Assembly (NCBI GenBank): GCA_039820405.1
Contig: JBCBQC010000026.1
Coordinates: forward strand, 3,764-67,763
DNA from: CALLVY01 sp937899855
Lineage (GTDB): Bacteria > Bacteroidota > Bacteroidia > Chitinophagales > Saprospiraceae
Length of the DNA stretch: 64,000 bases
Direction of reading: 5' to 3'
Shown here: piece after piece, positions 35,050-44,364 of the stretch
How positions within the stretch are numbered: position 1 is the first letter of the stretch
Layout: every line of letters begins with the position of its first letter
Notes under the pieces: generated by a model
Seen by the model: the letters and a program-made list of their open reading frames with translations, nothing else
Told to the model about the DNA's origin: nothing
Database searches by the model: none
Made by a program: the position numbers and the translations under genes

Positions 35050-38000
35050 TTACCAGGTCGTAAAGGGCGTATTGAACTGGTACTGATAGTAAGCACTACC
35101 TTTGATGTCCAGCTTTTCAAAACGCGGCATGCCGAGGTTGTCGTGGATCAGGGTATTTTGGAAGAAATTTCGAATACCTTCGGAGTTGTAACCGATCCGG
35201 TAATTTCGGTAACCCAGGTACAGGACGCCCGTCCGGTACTTACTGGCGTTCACTCCCTTGTAGATGCCATTGTATTTCTCGGTCTTCTTGTTGTACTTTC
35301 CTCCCGGAGAGGCGCCACCGGGTGTGGCCTCGCTATCATCGAGGTGGGGATCACCGGTAAACATGTTGAGACCCGCACTAAAGTCGCCGTAGCTGATGCG
35401 GGCGCCCGTGGTGCGGAAGCGGTCGCCGTCATCCCCGTTGGGGGCACCAAAGAACCAGTCGTTTTCGTAAGCCACCCCAAAGTCGCCGTGGCGGAAATTA
35501 AAGCCACCGACGCGTTGGTTAAACTCCTTGTTCTTACCTCCCCAGAAGCTCGTACTGAGCAAGCTAAAGGCGGTGCGTCCGTCGTCGTAACCAATGGATT
35601 GGGAGAAGCGGAATTCGGTAGCGGGTCCTTGGCCCTTGAGTAGCTCGTTGGAGGTAAAACGCGTACCACCCAGTCCGACGCCGAAGGTAAAGTTACCCAC
35701 CTGCGCATTGGCCGAGAGGTTGAGGCCGTAGCCGGCTTGGTTGGTACCGGTAGCGAGGGCCGGGCTCAGGGAGAGCGAGAAGTTGTCGGAAATGGGGATG
35801 TCGACGCTGGCGTAGGAAGCGGCGACGTTGCCGATGACGGCTTTCCAGGTGGCGGGTTGGGCGATGACTTTGGCCGCTGAGGCCGAGCCGAGCACATTGG
35901 CCGCAAAGACGGCTGGTGCGGCGGAAGCGCCCGCCATAAAGCCGGCCATGGTGGCCCCGCGGATAAAGGCCCCCAGGGCTTCCAGAGCATCCCCGCCGTT
36001 GGCCAGGGTGACGATGGCGGCAGTGGTACCGCCCACCACGGTAGCCGCGATGACGAGGGCCGAGATCAGCGTAATGGCTTCTTCCCCGTTGGGGTCGATG
36101 CTATTGACTGGGTCATTGGCCATGGCTACGTAGGGTGAGGCAAATTGGTGCTGGGGGTCGGTCCCAAACCAACGTCCCACGGTGGGATCGTACAGCCGCG
36201 AACCGAAATCGTACTGTAAGATGCCGTTTTCGAGTTGCAATTCTTTGCCCTGGAACTTGTAGTTGAAGCCCGAGGCGTAGGAAGAGACGTACTCCCCGAA
36301 GTGCTTCATGCCCATGGCGTAGTAATTGGTATTGGAAACGATTTCCGTACTGATCACCGAACCATTGTAGTTGAGGTCGCTAAAGGCCACCCGATTGCTA
36401 CCGAGGTGATCGGCGTAAACGTAGATGTAGCGAAAAATGGAACCCTCTTTACTGGCGTAACCCTCGGGGGTTGGGAAAAATTCCAAGGTAGAGTTGCGGT
36501 ATTGAAAGCCCCCCAAATAATCGGTGATGGTCGTTCCTCCCGAATTCGAGACGTAACGTTTTTTGATTTTTTCTCCCGCCGCATTGTAGGTGAAATAAAT
36601 ATTGGCACCACTGCCCATTCGAATGCGACTTACCAAATTGAGGTGGTTGTAGTAAAACTCCTCCACGTCGCGGTTGCGGTCAAAAATGAGGTTGCCATTG
36701 TCGTCGTAATCGTAATCCGTCGAGCCGGTATAGCCATCCTTAAAACCCGTCGACGTCGAAGCGTAGTCGCGGATGCCCGTCAGCTGGTTGCCGCCGCCGG
36801 CGTAGTTGTAGGTCATCCGGTCGATCAGACCACCGTACTGGTTGTTGCGTCGCAGGTTGGTGATGTTGCCATTCGCATCGTAGGCAATGTCGTAGGTATC
36901 GTGTCGGTTGGTACCCGAATTGAGCGCGGTACCTTCCCGATAGTAGGTGCGTTTGAGACGGCTCAGGTCGTCGTAGCTGTAGGCGTAAGCCCGTTTGACA
37001 TTATCGCGGGCCGAGCGCCAGATCACTTGGTTGATCTGTCCACTGTAGCGCTTGGGTACACTGGCCGTTCCCTGACTGGTCCCGTTGTAGGAAATGCGGT
37101 AGGCAAAAAGGTCACCGCTGAAGGTCAGGTTGTTGACGTCGTTGACTTCGGTCAGCCAGCCCCGGATATTATACTTGTAGTCGACGTGCTGGAGCGCCGC
37201 AATGCTGTTGCTGCTGCTGTAGGCTCCACCCACCCGTTTTTGGGTCAACAGTCCCAGTCCATTGTAGGTGTTGCGGGTAATGGTCTCGGTGGTTTGGCTG
37301 TTGATGCGTTGGTAATGGAGGGTAGGCCGCTCGGCTTGGTCGTACTCAAAATTGTCCTTGATGAGTACGTCGGGGGTGATGGCGGTACGGCGGTGGCGGG
37401 TTTCGGTTTGGGTAACTTTACCCCGGAAGTCCAAGCCGTTATCGGTTTGGGTGTAGCCCCCCAGGTGGTTGCGTTGGAAAACCCGAACGCTCCGGCCCTG
37501 GGCGTCGTAGTAGGTATACACCTTGGTCCAGGTATTTTCCCCCACCGTCTTGATCCACTTTCCGGTCTGTAAGCCCTGCACAAAATAGGTCACCGGCTGG
37601 CCCAGCACGGAGGAGGGCGTAGCGGGGCGTTGGGGATCGTTGAAGCTGTAGTTGTCGTAGTAGGTCACCGTCAAAATTTCCGTGATCCCACTGGTGGGGA
37701 AGGCATTATTGGTGTAATTCATCACCACCCCGCCGAAGTACCAAGCCGTGAGGCGCCGTTCTTCGATATTGGACGGATTGCCGCTGCTGGTGATGGCATT
37801 GTCCGCATCGGTTTGCAATTGCGCGCGGGTTTTGGTACTGAAAAAACGACCGCCGTAAGCCACCCGGTCAAAGGCGTCGTACTTGGTAAACAACCAGATG
37901 TTCTGCGCCTTCAGATTGGCGTCCTGAGTGAGAATGGGGCGGTCCAACTGGTCGTAAACGAGGTATTCCCAACCCTTGCCCGGGACCTTCTGGGCGATGA

Positions 38001-39228
38001 TCCGATTGTAGTCGTCGTATTCGTACTGGTAGGCCAGTTCGTCGAGGAGGCTGTAATCGAATCCATTGTTGAGGTCCACGTCAACCAGTATACTGAATGA
38101 GCTAAAGGGAATGCTGGCGATTCGGGTGATGACCAGGTTGCCGTTGACGATGTTGGCGTTGCCGATCTGGACCAAAGCTCCTCCGAAGATTTCCTCGCCC
38201 ATGACTTTACCCAGATAGCGATCGGGTAGGTCGGGGGTGGTATTCAGGATTTTGGTGGTACTGGGGCGCAGCGTCATGAAGCCGTTCTGGTTCGTATTCT
38301 GGAGGGCTCGGAGACGGAGGACGTTGTTGCTGATGGTAAGGATCATGCTACCGAGGTAGGTGCCGGATTCGATAAAATCCTGGAGGGGCCAGTTGACACT
38401 GTAATCCAAAAAATTGCTATTGCTACCCGCAAAAAACTTGGGGGGCAGGACGTAGCGCAGCCGCCCCAGATCGTCGTAAACGTACTGCGTCAGCCGCTCC
38501 TCGACGACGTAGCTGCTGTTGCGCTCAAAGACGATCTCGGCGATCTTGCGGCCATTTTTATCGGTGTATATTTCGGTGGTGTTGACCTGGCCGTCGCTCG
38601 GTTGCCAGTTTTCGCTTTTGGTGACGGTTTTGATCAGGCTGTTACTGGGGTAGTAGCTGGCGCTGAGGCTGCCGTCGGTAGCGACGTCGAAGCGGCGAAT
38701 ATCGGAGCTGCCGTTCGTGCCGTATTCCATCTTGATGGTGCGGTCGTAATCGCTACTGGCATTGAGCGCCCAGTCGTCGCCGGGGCCGGTACTTTCCAGA
38801 ATGCGGTTGAGGGGGGAGCTTTCAAAACGCGTCTGGGCGTAGGGGTGGTTGTCGCCGTACTCATTGTAGTAGTAGGAGTGGATACCGGATACGGGGCTGC
38901 TGATAAAGGCTCCGCTGCTCTGATTACTCGGCAGGGGCAGGTAGCTGCGCTCCCGGCGGCCGTACTGGTCGTACTGGTAATGTCGGACGATGTCCTTACC
39001 GGAGGGACTCTGGCCTTTGGCAATGGTTTGCAGGCGTCGGCCAAGGCCGTCGCGGTAGTTGATGTTTTCGATCAAGTTCCCACCATTGCCGCTACTGAGG
39101 ATCAGGTTGACGGTACCGATCGACATGGGGGTGACGGGCTCGATGACGTGGGTGAAGTTTTTGTTCAGCGACTGGGCGCCGGACGAAAAGGCCCCGAGCA
39201 GGGCGAGGAAAAATATTATTTTTTTCAT
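35050..39228 (-). CDS. RHS-repeat protein with DUF6443-type start and toxin-23-like C-terminus
   Basis: The 1392-residue exported protein has a signal peptide (MKKIIFFLALLGAFSSGAQ) and a Bacteroidota DUF6443-like N-terminal region (INYRDGLGRRLQTIAKGQSP). Many YD repeats follow (YAYSYDDLSRLKRTYYREG). The RHS core is at about residues 1000-1045 (YDFGSRLYDPTVGRWFGTDP). After a hydrophobic Ala/Gly-rich stretch (about 1048-1110) comes a variable C-terminal domain (about 1130-1390) with DNFSLSLSPALATG, NQRVGGFNFRHGDFGVAYEN and GDRFRTTGARISYGD, resembling from memory the polymorphic toxin type 23 domain. RHS shells usually encapsulate such tips. No immunity gene follows; only a terminator and a convergent GH13 gene. 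It starts 14 nt after the SpvB-like gene, so the two form an operon. Confidence 0.85.
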   Translation of the reverse strand: MKKIIFFLALLGAFSSGAQSLNKNFTHVIEPVTPMSIGTVNLILSSGNGGNLIENINYRDGLGRRLQTIAKGQSPSGKDIVRHYQYDQYGRRERSYLPLPSNQSSGAFISSPVSGIHSYYYNEYGDNHPYAQTRFESSPLNRILESTGPGDDWALNASSDYDRTIKMEYGTNGSSDIRRFDVATDGSLSASYYPSNSLIKTVTKSENWQPSDGQVNTTEIYTDKNGRKIAEIVFERNSSYVVEERLTQYVYDDLGRLRYVLPPKFFAGSNSNFLDYSVNWPLQDFIESGTYLGSMILTISNNVLRLRALQNTNQNGFMTLRPSTTKILNTTPDLPDRYLGKVMGEEIFGGALVQIGNANIVNGNLVITRIASIPFSSFSILVDVDLNNGFDYSLLDELAYQYEYDDYNRIIAQKVPGKGWEYLVYDQLDRPILTQDANLKAQNIWLFTKYDAFDRVAYGGRFFSTKTRAQLQTDADNAITSSGNPSNIEERRLTAWYFGGVVMNYTNNAFPTSGITEILTVTYYDNYSFNDPQRPATPSSVLGQPVTYFVQGLQTGKWIKTVGENTWTKVYTYYDAQGRSVRVFQRNHLGGYTQTDNGLDFRGKVTQTETRHRRTAITPDVLIKDNFEYDQAERPTLHYQRINSQTTETITRNTYNGLGLLTQKRVGGAYSSSNSIAALQHVDYKYNIRGWLTEVNDVNNLTFSGDLFAYRISYNGTSQGTASVPKRYSGQINQVIWRSARDNVKRAYAYSYDDLSRLKRTYYREGTALNSGTNRHDTYDIAYDANGNITNLRRNNQYGGLIDRMTYNYAGGGNQLTGIRDYASTSTGFKDGYTGSTDYDYDDNGNLIFDRNRDVEEFYYNHLNLVSRIRMGSGANIYFTYNAAGEKIKKRYVSNSGGTTITDYLGGFQYRNSTLEFFPTPEGYASKEGSIFRYIYVYADHLGSNRVAFSDLNYNGSVISTEIVSNTNYYAMGMKHFGEYVSSYASGFNYKFQGKELQLENGILQYDFGSRLYDPTVGRWFGTDPQHQFASPYVAMANDPVNSIDPNGEEAITLISALVIAATVVGGTTAAIVTLANGGDALEALGAFIRGATMAGFMAGASAAPAVFAANVLGSASAAKVIAQPATWKAVIGNVAASYASVDIPISDNFSLSLSPALATGTNQAGYGLNLSANAQVGNFTFGVGLGGTRFTSNELLKGQGPATEFRFSQSIGYDDGRTAFSLLSTSFWGGKNKEFNQRVGGFNFRHGDFGVAYENDWFFGAPNGDDGDRFRTTGARISYGDFSAGLNMFTGDPHLDDSEATPGGASPGGKYNKKTEKYNGIYKGVNASKYRTGVLYLGYRNYRIGYNSEGIRNFFQNTLIHDNLGMPRFEKLDIKGSAYYQYQFNTPFTTW

Positions 39229-39242
39229 TGTTGGTGTTGCGC

Positions 39243-42200
39243 TTAGTGGTAGTTGTAAACATTTTTCTGGATCACTTGATTGCTGGCGTTGGTCGTGTGG
39301 ATCAGGCGGTTGAATCCGTCGTAAGCGTGCTTCATCTCCGCCCTCCGCGAGTCGATCTGGGAGGTGATGTTGCCATTGTCATCGTAAAAGGTGAGTTCGA
39401 TCATCGCCTCGGGCATGCGGGAGTACAGCTTGGTGAGTTCGGTTTTTAGGCTACTCGTACTCAGGGTTTGCAAGCCGCTGTAGCTCACGTCCAGCTCGTT
39501 GATCACGTCGGTGTAGCGAGCATTGGTAATGGTGGCCACCGGGTGGAGGTTGTCGTAGGCGTAGAGCACCGTATTGTAAATGCCACGGCCGTTGCTACTT
39601 TCCATCACATTGCCGTAGCCATCCAATCGGGTAGTCTGACTGTTCATCCGCAGGGGCTGGTTGTTGATCCGGGTCCAGTTGGAATTGGGATAGACTTTAC
39701 TGCCACTTATGGTCCAGACGTTGCGGTCTACCGAGGTGATCTGACCATCGATTCTACTGGTCGTCTCGTAGGGAAAATCGAGCATGTGGCGACTGTTGAC
39801 CCAGCTGTAGTTTTGGTAGGCAAAACGCACCTCCGTCCGTTCGGTCTTGCCCTTGCTGTTGGTGCGATTGCTGGAGCTCAGTAAGCCGTAGGTATTGTAG
39901 TAATAGCTGGTAGACGTTTCCACAAACTGACCGCTGTCAAAAAACTGTCGATCGGTCTGTTGTTTCATGCGTACGTAATAGCCCTGCCCCACAGTAGACG
40001 AGCCGTTGGAATAATACTTCGTATTCAACTGCCAGTCCATCACGCGCTCCTGTACTTTGGTACCCGACGAACTGTAAGTCGTCACCGTCAGGGGCAAGCC
40101 CACCTGCCGCAAATCGTCTCCGCCCGTATTGAAGGTCTTGGTGACCCATCCAATGTTGCCACTGCCGGTCCCACGGTTGCGCACCGTCACCGTACTGTAG
40201 AAGGTCGCATCGTCATCGGGAACACGGGTGGGGTTGCTGTACTGATAGGTAACCTTCCGATTGTGGCCCTCGCCATCGTTGATCACGATATTGTCCACCA
40301 CGATGTTGTAGACGTAGTTATTGACCTTCTCGTCGATCATCCGGTGTAGGTAAGTGCTAAAGCTGCTCTGGTTGTGGTTGTTGCGTACCCACAGGCTCTT
40401 ATTGCTCATAAAAGTGTGGTAGCCCCCAAAGGCACTACTGCCCCCCACGTGCGAACGCGCGCCCATGTTGATCTCGTCGATGTTGCCGGTCTCCTTGTTC
40501 TGGTAGTACAATTTACCCTCCTTAAAGGCGATGGAACCCCCGCCTCCAAAAGGCGTATATTCGGAAAGTTCGACGAAGACCTGATTGATGCTGTTGGTCT
40601 GGGTGAGGTCGTTGTGGTAGGTATTGTGCACCTTGCGTTGGTAGGAGTAGGTGCCGGAAGTGTTGCGCTTGTACACGCCATTACCCGCGATCATAAAATT
40701 GGCGGCGATCCCACTGTGACGCGAGTTGAGCAGGGGCGGTGTATAGCTGGGGCTGAGGTAGTATTTGCCCCAGTTGTTGTAGTTCGGATTGTAACGGTAG
40801 TAGAAATAGCGTTTTAGGCCCGAGTTCTCGCGGGTACCGATGATGTCCTCCCCAAAGAAGGTCTTGTAGGGACTGTCGGTGCTGAGGTTGCGGACGGACC
40901 AGTTGAGGCCATTGAAACGAGCCGTTTTGATCGGGTTTTTGGACGACCACCAGGTCAGGGTATACATGCTACCCAGCACCGGTTGGATGGGGTTGCGATC
41001 GTCGTAGGCTCCGAGCACATTATCGACGTACTGGAGGTTGTAGTTGATGTCCCATCGTAAAAAGAGTTCGGGATTGTCATCGGCTACAAAGCCGGCCATG
41101 GAGTTGGAGGGGTAAAAATAGCTCGGCTTTTCAATCGAGGCGATGTTTTGGGTGGCCTTCTGCGACCAGGACTTGGTGATCCAGCGTTTTTCCGCATTCA
41201 GATAGTGGATGTAGTAATTGTCGTAGTAGCTGATGTTGGTAACCATATCGGGGCCACCATCCTCGTCGAGGGAGAGGATGAAATTGTTATTGGCGGCGTA
41301 ATAAAACTGTCCCGAGCCCTGGTTGATTTGCTTGTAGGACCAGGAAGAGCCTGTCCAGTAGTAGGTATACATCCTTCCCGTACGGTGAGCGCCGATGGCG
41401 ACGAAATTGTCCCCTGACAAAAACTGGGGGCGTTCCGAGCCGATGTGGAGATAGGTATGTTGGTATTTCAACCATTCCCGACCGTCCGGTTTGATGTGCC
41501 AGACGTACATGTGGGCCCGGTCGTTTTCGTAGACGGCTACGCCGTAAAAATCCTCTTCAAAAATGGCCAGCATGTTTTCCAAGCGGCGATAGCTGTCCAC
41601 CTTCACCAGGTTGGGAATGACGTATTCATCGCTCTGCCAGTGCATGCCGTTCCACCAGTGTTTGACAATTTTAAAACGGTGCTTTTGCCCACTGTACTCC
41701 GTGACGGAGCGGTAGAGCTTGAGAACGTAATTGTCGCGGACGTAGGCGGCGTGGTAGTAGTAGCCCGAATTGCTGGGGATGGAGCCCGTGTAGCGATTGG
41801 AGCCGTTGTAGAACAAGTACTTGTTTTGGTAATTGTAGGTCACCGTGCCGCCCATGGGATAGGTCACCTTTTTGAGTCCACCCTTGTAAGTCCCCGTGGT
41901 ATTGTACTCAAAGCTTTGCGGGGGCAGCGTCTGGTTGCTGCTGTTGCGCTGGGTAATGCTGGTGAGGTAGCGCTTACGGCGGCTACTGGGTACATCGTAG
42001 GGGACTTGGTAGCCTAGGAGATAGGTGTAGATCAGGCTGTTCTTGACGTTGAAAATCTGAATGTTGCTCAGGTACTTTTTTTCGTAGCGCTCCTGATAGG
42101 CATCCGGTTCCGAATTTTCGCGGTGGGGTTCGTGGTATTCGTAGCTGGATTTGGGATTGTAGTTAAACAGGATCTTACTACCGTTGGAGGAGATGATCTG

Positions 42201-43100
42201 GCTCAGGTAGCTGGCCTCGGTATGTTTTCGCAGGGGGTAATTGCTCAGGTCGTCGACGCGGTCGTAGAAAAAGCTGAGGCTATTGTCCCACTGGTCCTCG
42301 ATCTTGTACAGGTTCCACACCACGGTTTGCTGAGAACTGGCGCCGGCTTGTTTCGAACTGCCGATCCAATTGCCACGCCGTACGATAAATTCGCGGGCTT
42401 TGTTGGGGCGAGGTACGCCGCTGATGATGTTGGGATCGCCGAAGTGGAAGGTAGAGCCATCCTCTTTGGTGATTACCCAGTAGTCGTCGTAGCTGTCGAT
42501 GTTGTTGGGATAAAAGTAAAATTTCCAGGGGACGTACTTTTCGGCCTGGAATTCCCAGTAGAGTCCGTCGCGGTTGGTACAGATCAACTTGGTGCTGTTG
42601 CTGCCGTCGATGAGGTAAAAGTCATCGTCTTCGCGGGTACCGGTTTGTTTGTTATCGGCCACAATTTTGGGGACGCTGAGGTTCCAGCCGAGGCCCAGCG
42701 AGCTGGTGGCTCCGTACTGGTTGATGTGCTGGGCGCGTTTGAAGGCACCCTGGTTGCTGTAGTTGAGCGAGATGCCGTAGGAGAGGGTCCGGGCCGAGAT
42801 ACTCGCTATCGGTACGGAAAAGGCCACCTTGCCGGTCACCTCGTTGATCGAGCCCTGAATCAGACCCTCGATGCTTTCGCCCGAGTTAAAGGGCGTACTT
42901 TGGGGAAGGCTGACCACATCCTCTTCGGACTCCTGGGTCATGTTTTGACCAAAGGAGGCCTGACCATCGCCGGGCGGCGTATCGCCCCGCGGCTCGCTTT
43001 GTTCGAGGACCTCGATTTCGACTTCCTGATCGGTGAGTACTTGTCCGCAGAGCATCGCGCTCCACAGGACGAGCAGAAATAGGGGAATGTACGTTTTCAT
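39243..43100 (-). CDS. Large exported SpvB/RHS-like shell protein
   Basis: The 1285-residue protein has a signal peptide (MKTYIPLFLLVLWSAMLCGQ) and then an SpvB/TcB-like N-terminal region (about 80-170; GSINEVTGKVAFSVPIA, SYGISLNYSNQG, GLGWNLSVPKIV). The middle is rich in Tyr, Trp and Asn, with propeller-like strands. The C-terminus contains RHS-type YD sequence (MKHAYDGFNRLIHTTNAS) and stops shortly after. In Tc toxins an SpvB-containing B subunit and an RHS C subunit close a hollow cocoon. Gene order and spacing here fit such a split shell, which is an inference. No TcA-like pore gene is in the window. Confidence 0.8.
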   Translation of the reverse strand: MKTYIPLFLLVLWSAMLCGQVLTDQEVEIEVLEQSEPRGDTPPGDGQASFGQNMTQESEEDVVSLPQSTPFNSGESIEGLIQGSINEVTGKVAFSVPIASISARTLSYGISLNYSNQGAFKRAQHINQYGATSSLGLGWNLSVPKIVADNKQTGTREDDDFYLIDGSNSTKLICTNRDGLYWEFQAEKYVPWKFYFYPNNIDSYDDYWVITKEDGSTFHFGDPNIISGVPRPNKAREFIVRRGNWIGSSKQAGASSQQTVVWNLYKIEDQWDNSLSFFYDRVDDLSNYPLRKHTEASYLSQIISSNGSKILFNYNPKSSYEYHEPHRENSEPDAYQERYEKKYLSNIQIFNVKNSLIYTYLLGYQVPYDVPSSRRKRYLTSITQRNSSNQTLPPQSFEYNTTGTYKGGLKKVTYPMGGTVTYNYQNKYLFYNGSNRYTGSIPSNSGYYYHAAYVRDNYVLKLYRSVTEYSGQKHRFKIVKHWWNGMHWQSDEYVIPNLVKVDSYRRLENMLAIFEEDFYGVAVYENDRAHMYVWHIKPDGREWLKYQHTYLHIGSERPQFLSGDNFVAIGAHRTGRMYTYYWTGSSWSYKQINQGSGQFYYAANNNFILSLDEDGGPDMVTNISYYDNYYIHYLNAEKRWITKSWSQKATQNIASIEKPSYFYPSNSMAGFVADDNPELFLRWDINYNLQYVDNVLGAYDDRNPIQPVLGSMYTLTWWSSKNPIKTARFNGLNWSVRNLSTDSPYKTFFGEDIIGTRENSGLKRYFYYRYNPNYNNWGKYYLSPSYTPPLLNSRHSGIAANFMIAGNGVYKRNTSGTYSYQRKVHNTYHNDLTQTNSINQVFVELSEYTPFGGGGSIAFKEGKLYYQNKETGNIDEINMGARSHVGGSSAFGGYHTFMSNKSLWVRNNHNQSSFSTYLHRMIDEKVNNYVYNIVVDNIVINDGEGHNRKVTYQYSNPTRVPDDDATFYSTVTVRNRGTGSGNIGWVTKTFNTGGDDLRQVGLPLTVTTYSSSGTKVQERVMDWQLNTKYYSNGSSTVGQGYYVRMKQQTDRQFFDSGQFVETSTSYYYNTYGLLSSSNRTNSKGKTERTEVRFAYQNYSWVNSRHMLDFPYETTSRIDGQITSVDRNVWTISGSKVYPNSNWTRINNQPLRMNSQTTRLDGYGNVMESSNGRGIYNTVLYAYDNLHPVATITNARYTDVINELDVSYSGLQTLSTSSLKTELTKLYSRMPEAMIELTFYDDNGNITSQIDSRRAEMKHAYDGFNRLIHTTNASNQVIQKNVYNYH

Positions 43101-43641
43101 TGATAAGGTTTTATAATAGGAAATAGAGAATAAGCAATGGTTTAGGGAAACAGATTTCCCAGGCCGTCAAGGGGGATAAAACCCTTCGGCTAAAAAAGTA
43201 GACGAAGACACGCTCCTACAAATTCCCAACGAGGGAAGGAGAAAAGATGAACACCATTACAAGCCGCGCGGCTTGAATGAAAATCCTACTTGGTGGTGGA
43301 AAATAATGACTTACGTAATTGTATTTGCTTGGGAAGCAGTACCAGGGGCAGTTGCGATGGCACTACTGATGTTGATTGCTGGTCATTAATTGGTGGCGGA
43401 GGGTTTTCTGAGGACGATTAGTTGCTAGTATCGCTCCCCCACATTATATTTTTAGCAAGTTAAATATTTTATGGATGCTACGGAATTTTTACCCTAATTT
43501 TTTGGTGCAAATTCCCGCGTGCCCAAGCGGCTACCACGAGAAAGGGTGACCCCATCGAGTCACCCCCTGGAGGAACAACAATTATAATCTCATGAAAGAA
43601 TTCCTCCGATCATCTTTTGTTCGACACGCACCAGCGTGGCC
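43101..43641. other. Intergenic region upstream of the SpvB-like gene
   Basis: The region holds a weak minus-strand promoter (TTTG at 43222-43219, 18 nt, TACTTTTT at 43200-43193), a 16-bp perfect palindrome at 43260-43275, and a 27-codon plus-strand ORF at 43306-43389. That ORF encodes a hydrophobic peptide (MTYVIVFAWEAVPGAV...) and is not called. A GGGTGAC/GTCACCC stem at 43544-43565 may end the OmpA-like gene's transcript. Confidence 0.5.
43260..43275. promoter_or_regulatory. 16-bp perfect palindrome
   Basis: CAAGCCGCGCGGCTTG is its own reverse complement. It lies in otherwise AT-rich intergenic DNA 160 bp upstream of the SpvB-like gene. A regulator or restriction-type site is possible; no evidence favours either. 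Confidence 0.35.
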
Positions 43642-44280
43642 TCAGCGTTGGACCAGTCGCAGCTCCAATCGTTGCCAGGGTGGGGCCGCTCCCTCGGAGG
43701 GCTGCTTCGCCCCGTATCCCCGGGCTGTAATCTGACTGGCCGCCACCCCCAATTCCAAGAGCCTCAGTTTGACCAAGGCCGTCCGCTCGTTCGTCAGCCG
43801 CAGCCGATCCGCCTCCGTTCCTTCCGCCCCGAGGTGCCCCGCAATTTCTACCACCAAGCCCGGATGGGCGCGCAGCACTTCGGCCAACTCATCGACCTCG
43901 GCCCAATCGCCCGTGACGGGTTCGGCCGTACCCGCCGCAAAGCGCAAACGCTCGAACGGAAAAATGGGGAGGGTGGCCCCCGTTTCCTCCGTGGGCTTTG
44001 CGGTGAGGTAGGCGCGCAAACGATCCGACACCGAAGCCGTCGCTTGTTCCACTACTTCCGTCACCGTCGGTACTATTTCCTCGGCGGAGGGCTCGGTCGT
44101 TTCCACGGCGGGCTCGCGACTCAGTAGCCAGTACACCCCCGCTCCCAGCAACAGTACCAGTAGGGTAGGTACGATGAGCTGGACCAGCGAGCGTCCCATC
44201 GCCTTTGATTCGTCGACGGCCGCCTCGGCGCTTTCCAGGACTTTTTTTCCCAGGTCCTCTTCCCAATTGTCAGTTGCCAT
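43642..44280 (-). CDS. OmpA-like domain membrane protein
   Basis: The 212-residue protein has an acidic cytoplasmic N-terminus, one transmembrane helix (about residues 33-52; LIVPTLLVLLLGAGVYWLLS), a Glu/Thr-rich linker and a C-terminal OmpA-like domain. The domain includes FAAGTAEPV, HPGLVVEIAGHLGAEGTEAD and LRLTNERTALVKLRLLELGV. OmpA-like domains bind peptidoglycan. The canonical Asp/Arg ligand positions are only partly recognisable (TEADRLRLTNERT), so cell-wall binding is probable but not certain. It stands alone, upstream of the SpvB-like operon on the same strand but with a gap of over 500 bp. Confidence 0.8.
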   Translation of the reverse strand: MATDNWEEDLGKKVLESAEAAVDESKAMGRSLVQLIVPTLLVLLLGAGVYWLLSREPAVETTEPSAEEIVPTVTEVVEQATASVSDRLRAYLTAKPTEETGATLPIFPFERLRFAAGTAEPVTGDWAEVDELAEVLRAHPGLVVEIAGHLGAEGTEADRLRLTNERTALVKLRLLELGVAASQITARGYGAKQPSEGAAPPWQRLELRLVQR

Positions 44281-44364
44281 GGTGTGAATGGTGTTGCTTG
44301 TACTTGCTGAAATTAAGCAATCTGGGGAACATATAAAAATGGCTTTCTTGGAACCGTGCTGCCC

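Noticed and set aside
43306..43389. 27-codon hydrophobic peptide ORF
   Set aside because: It is short, with no clear ribosome binding site, promoter or terminator. It is kept only as a remark in the intergenic entry.
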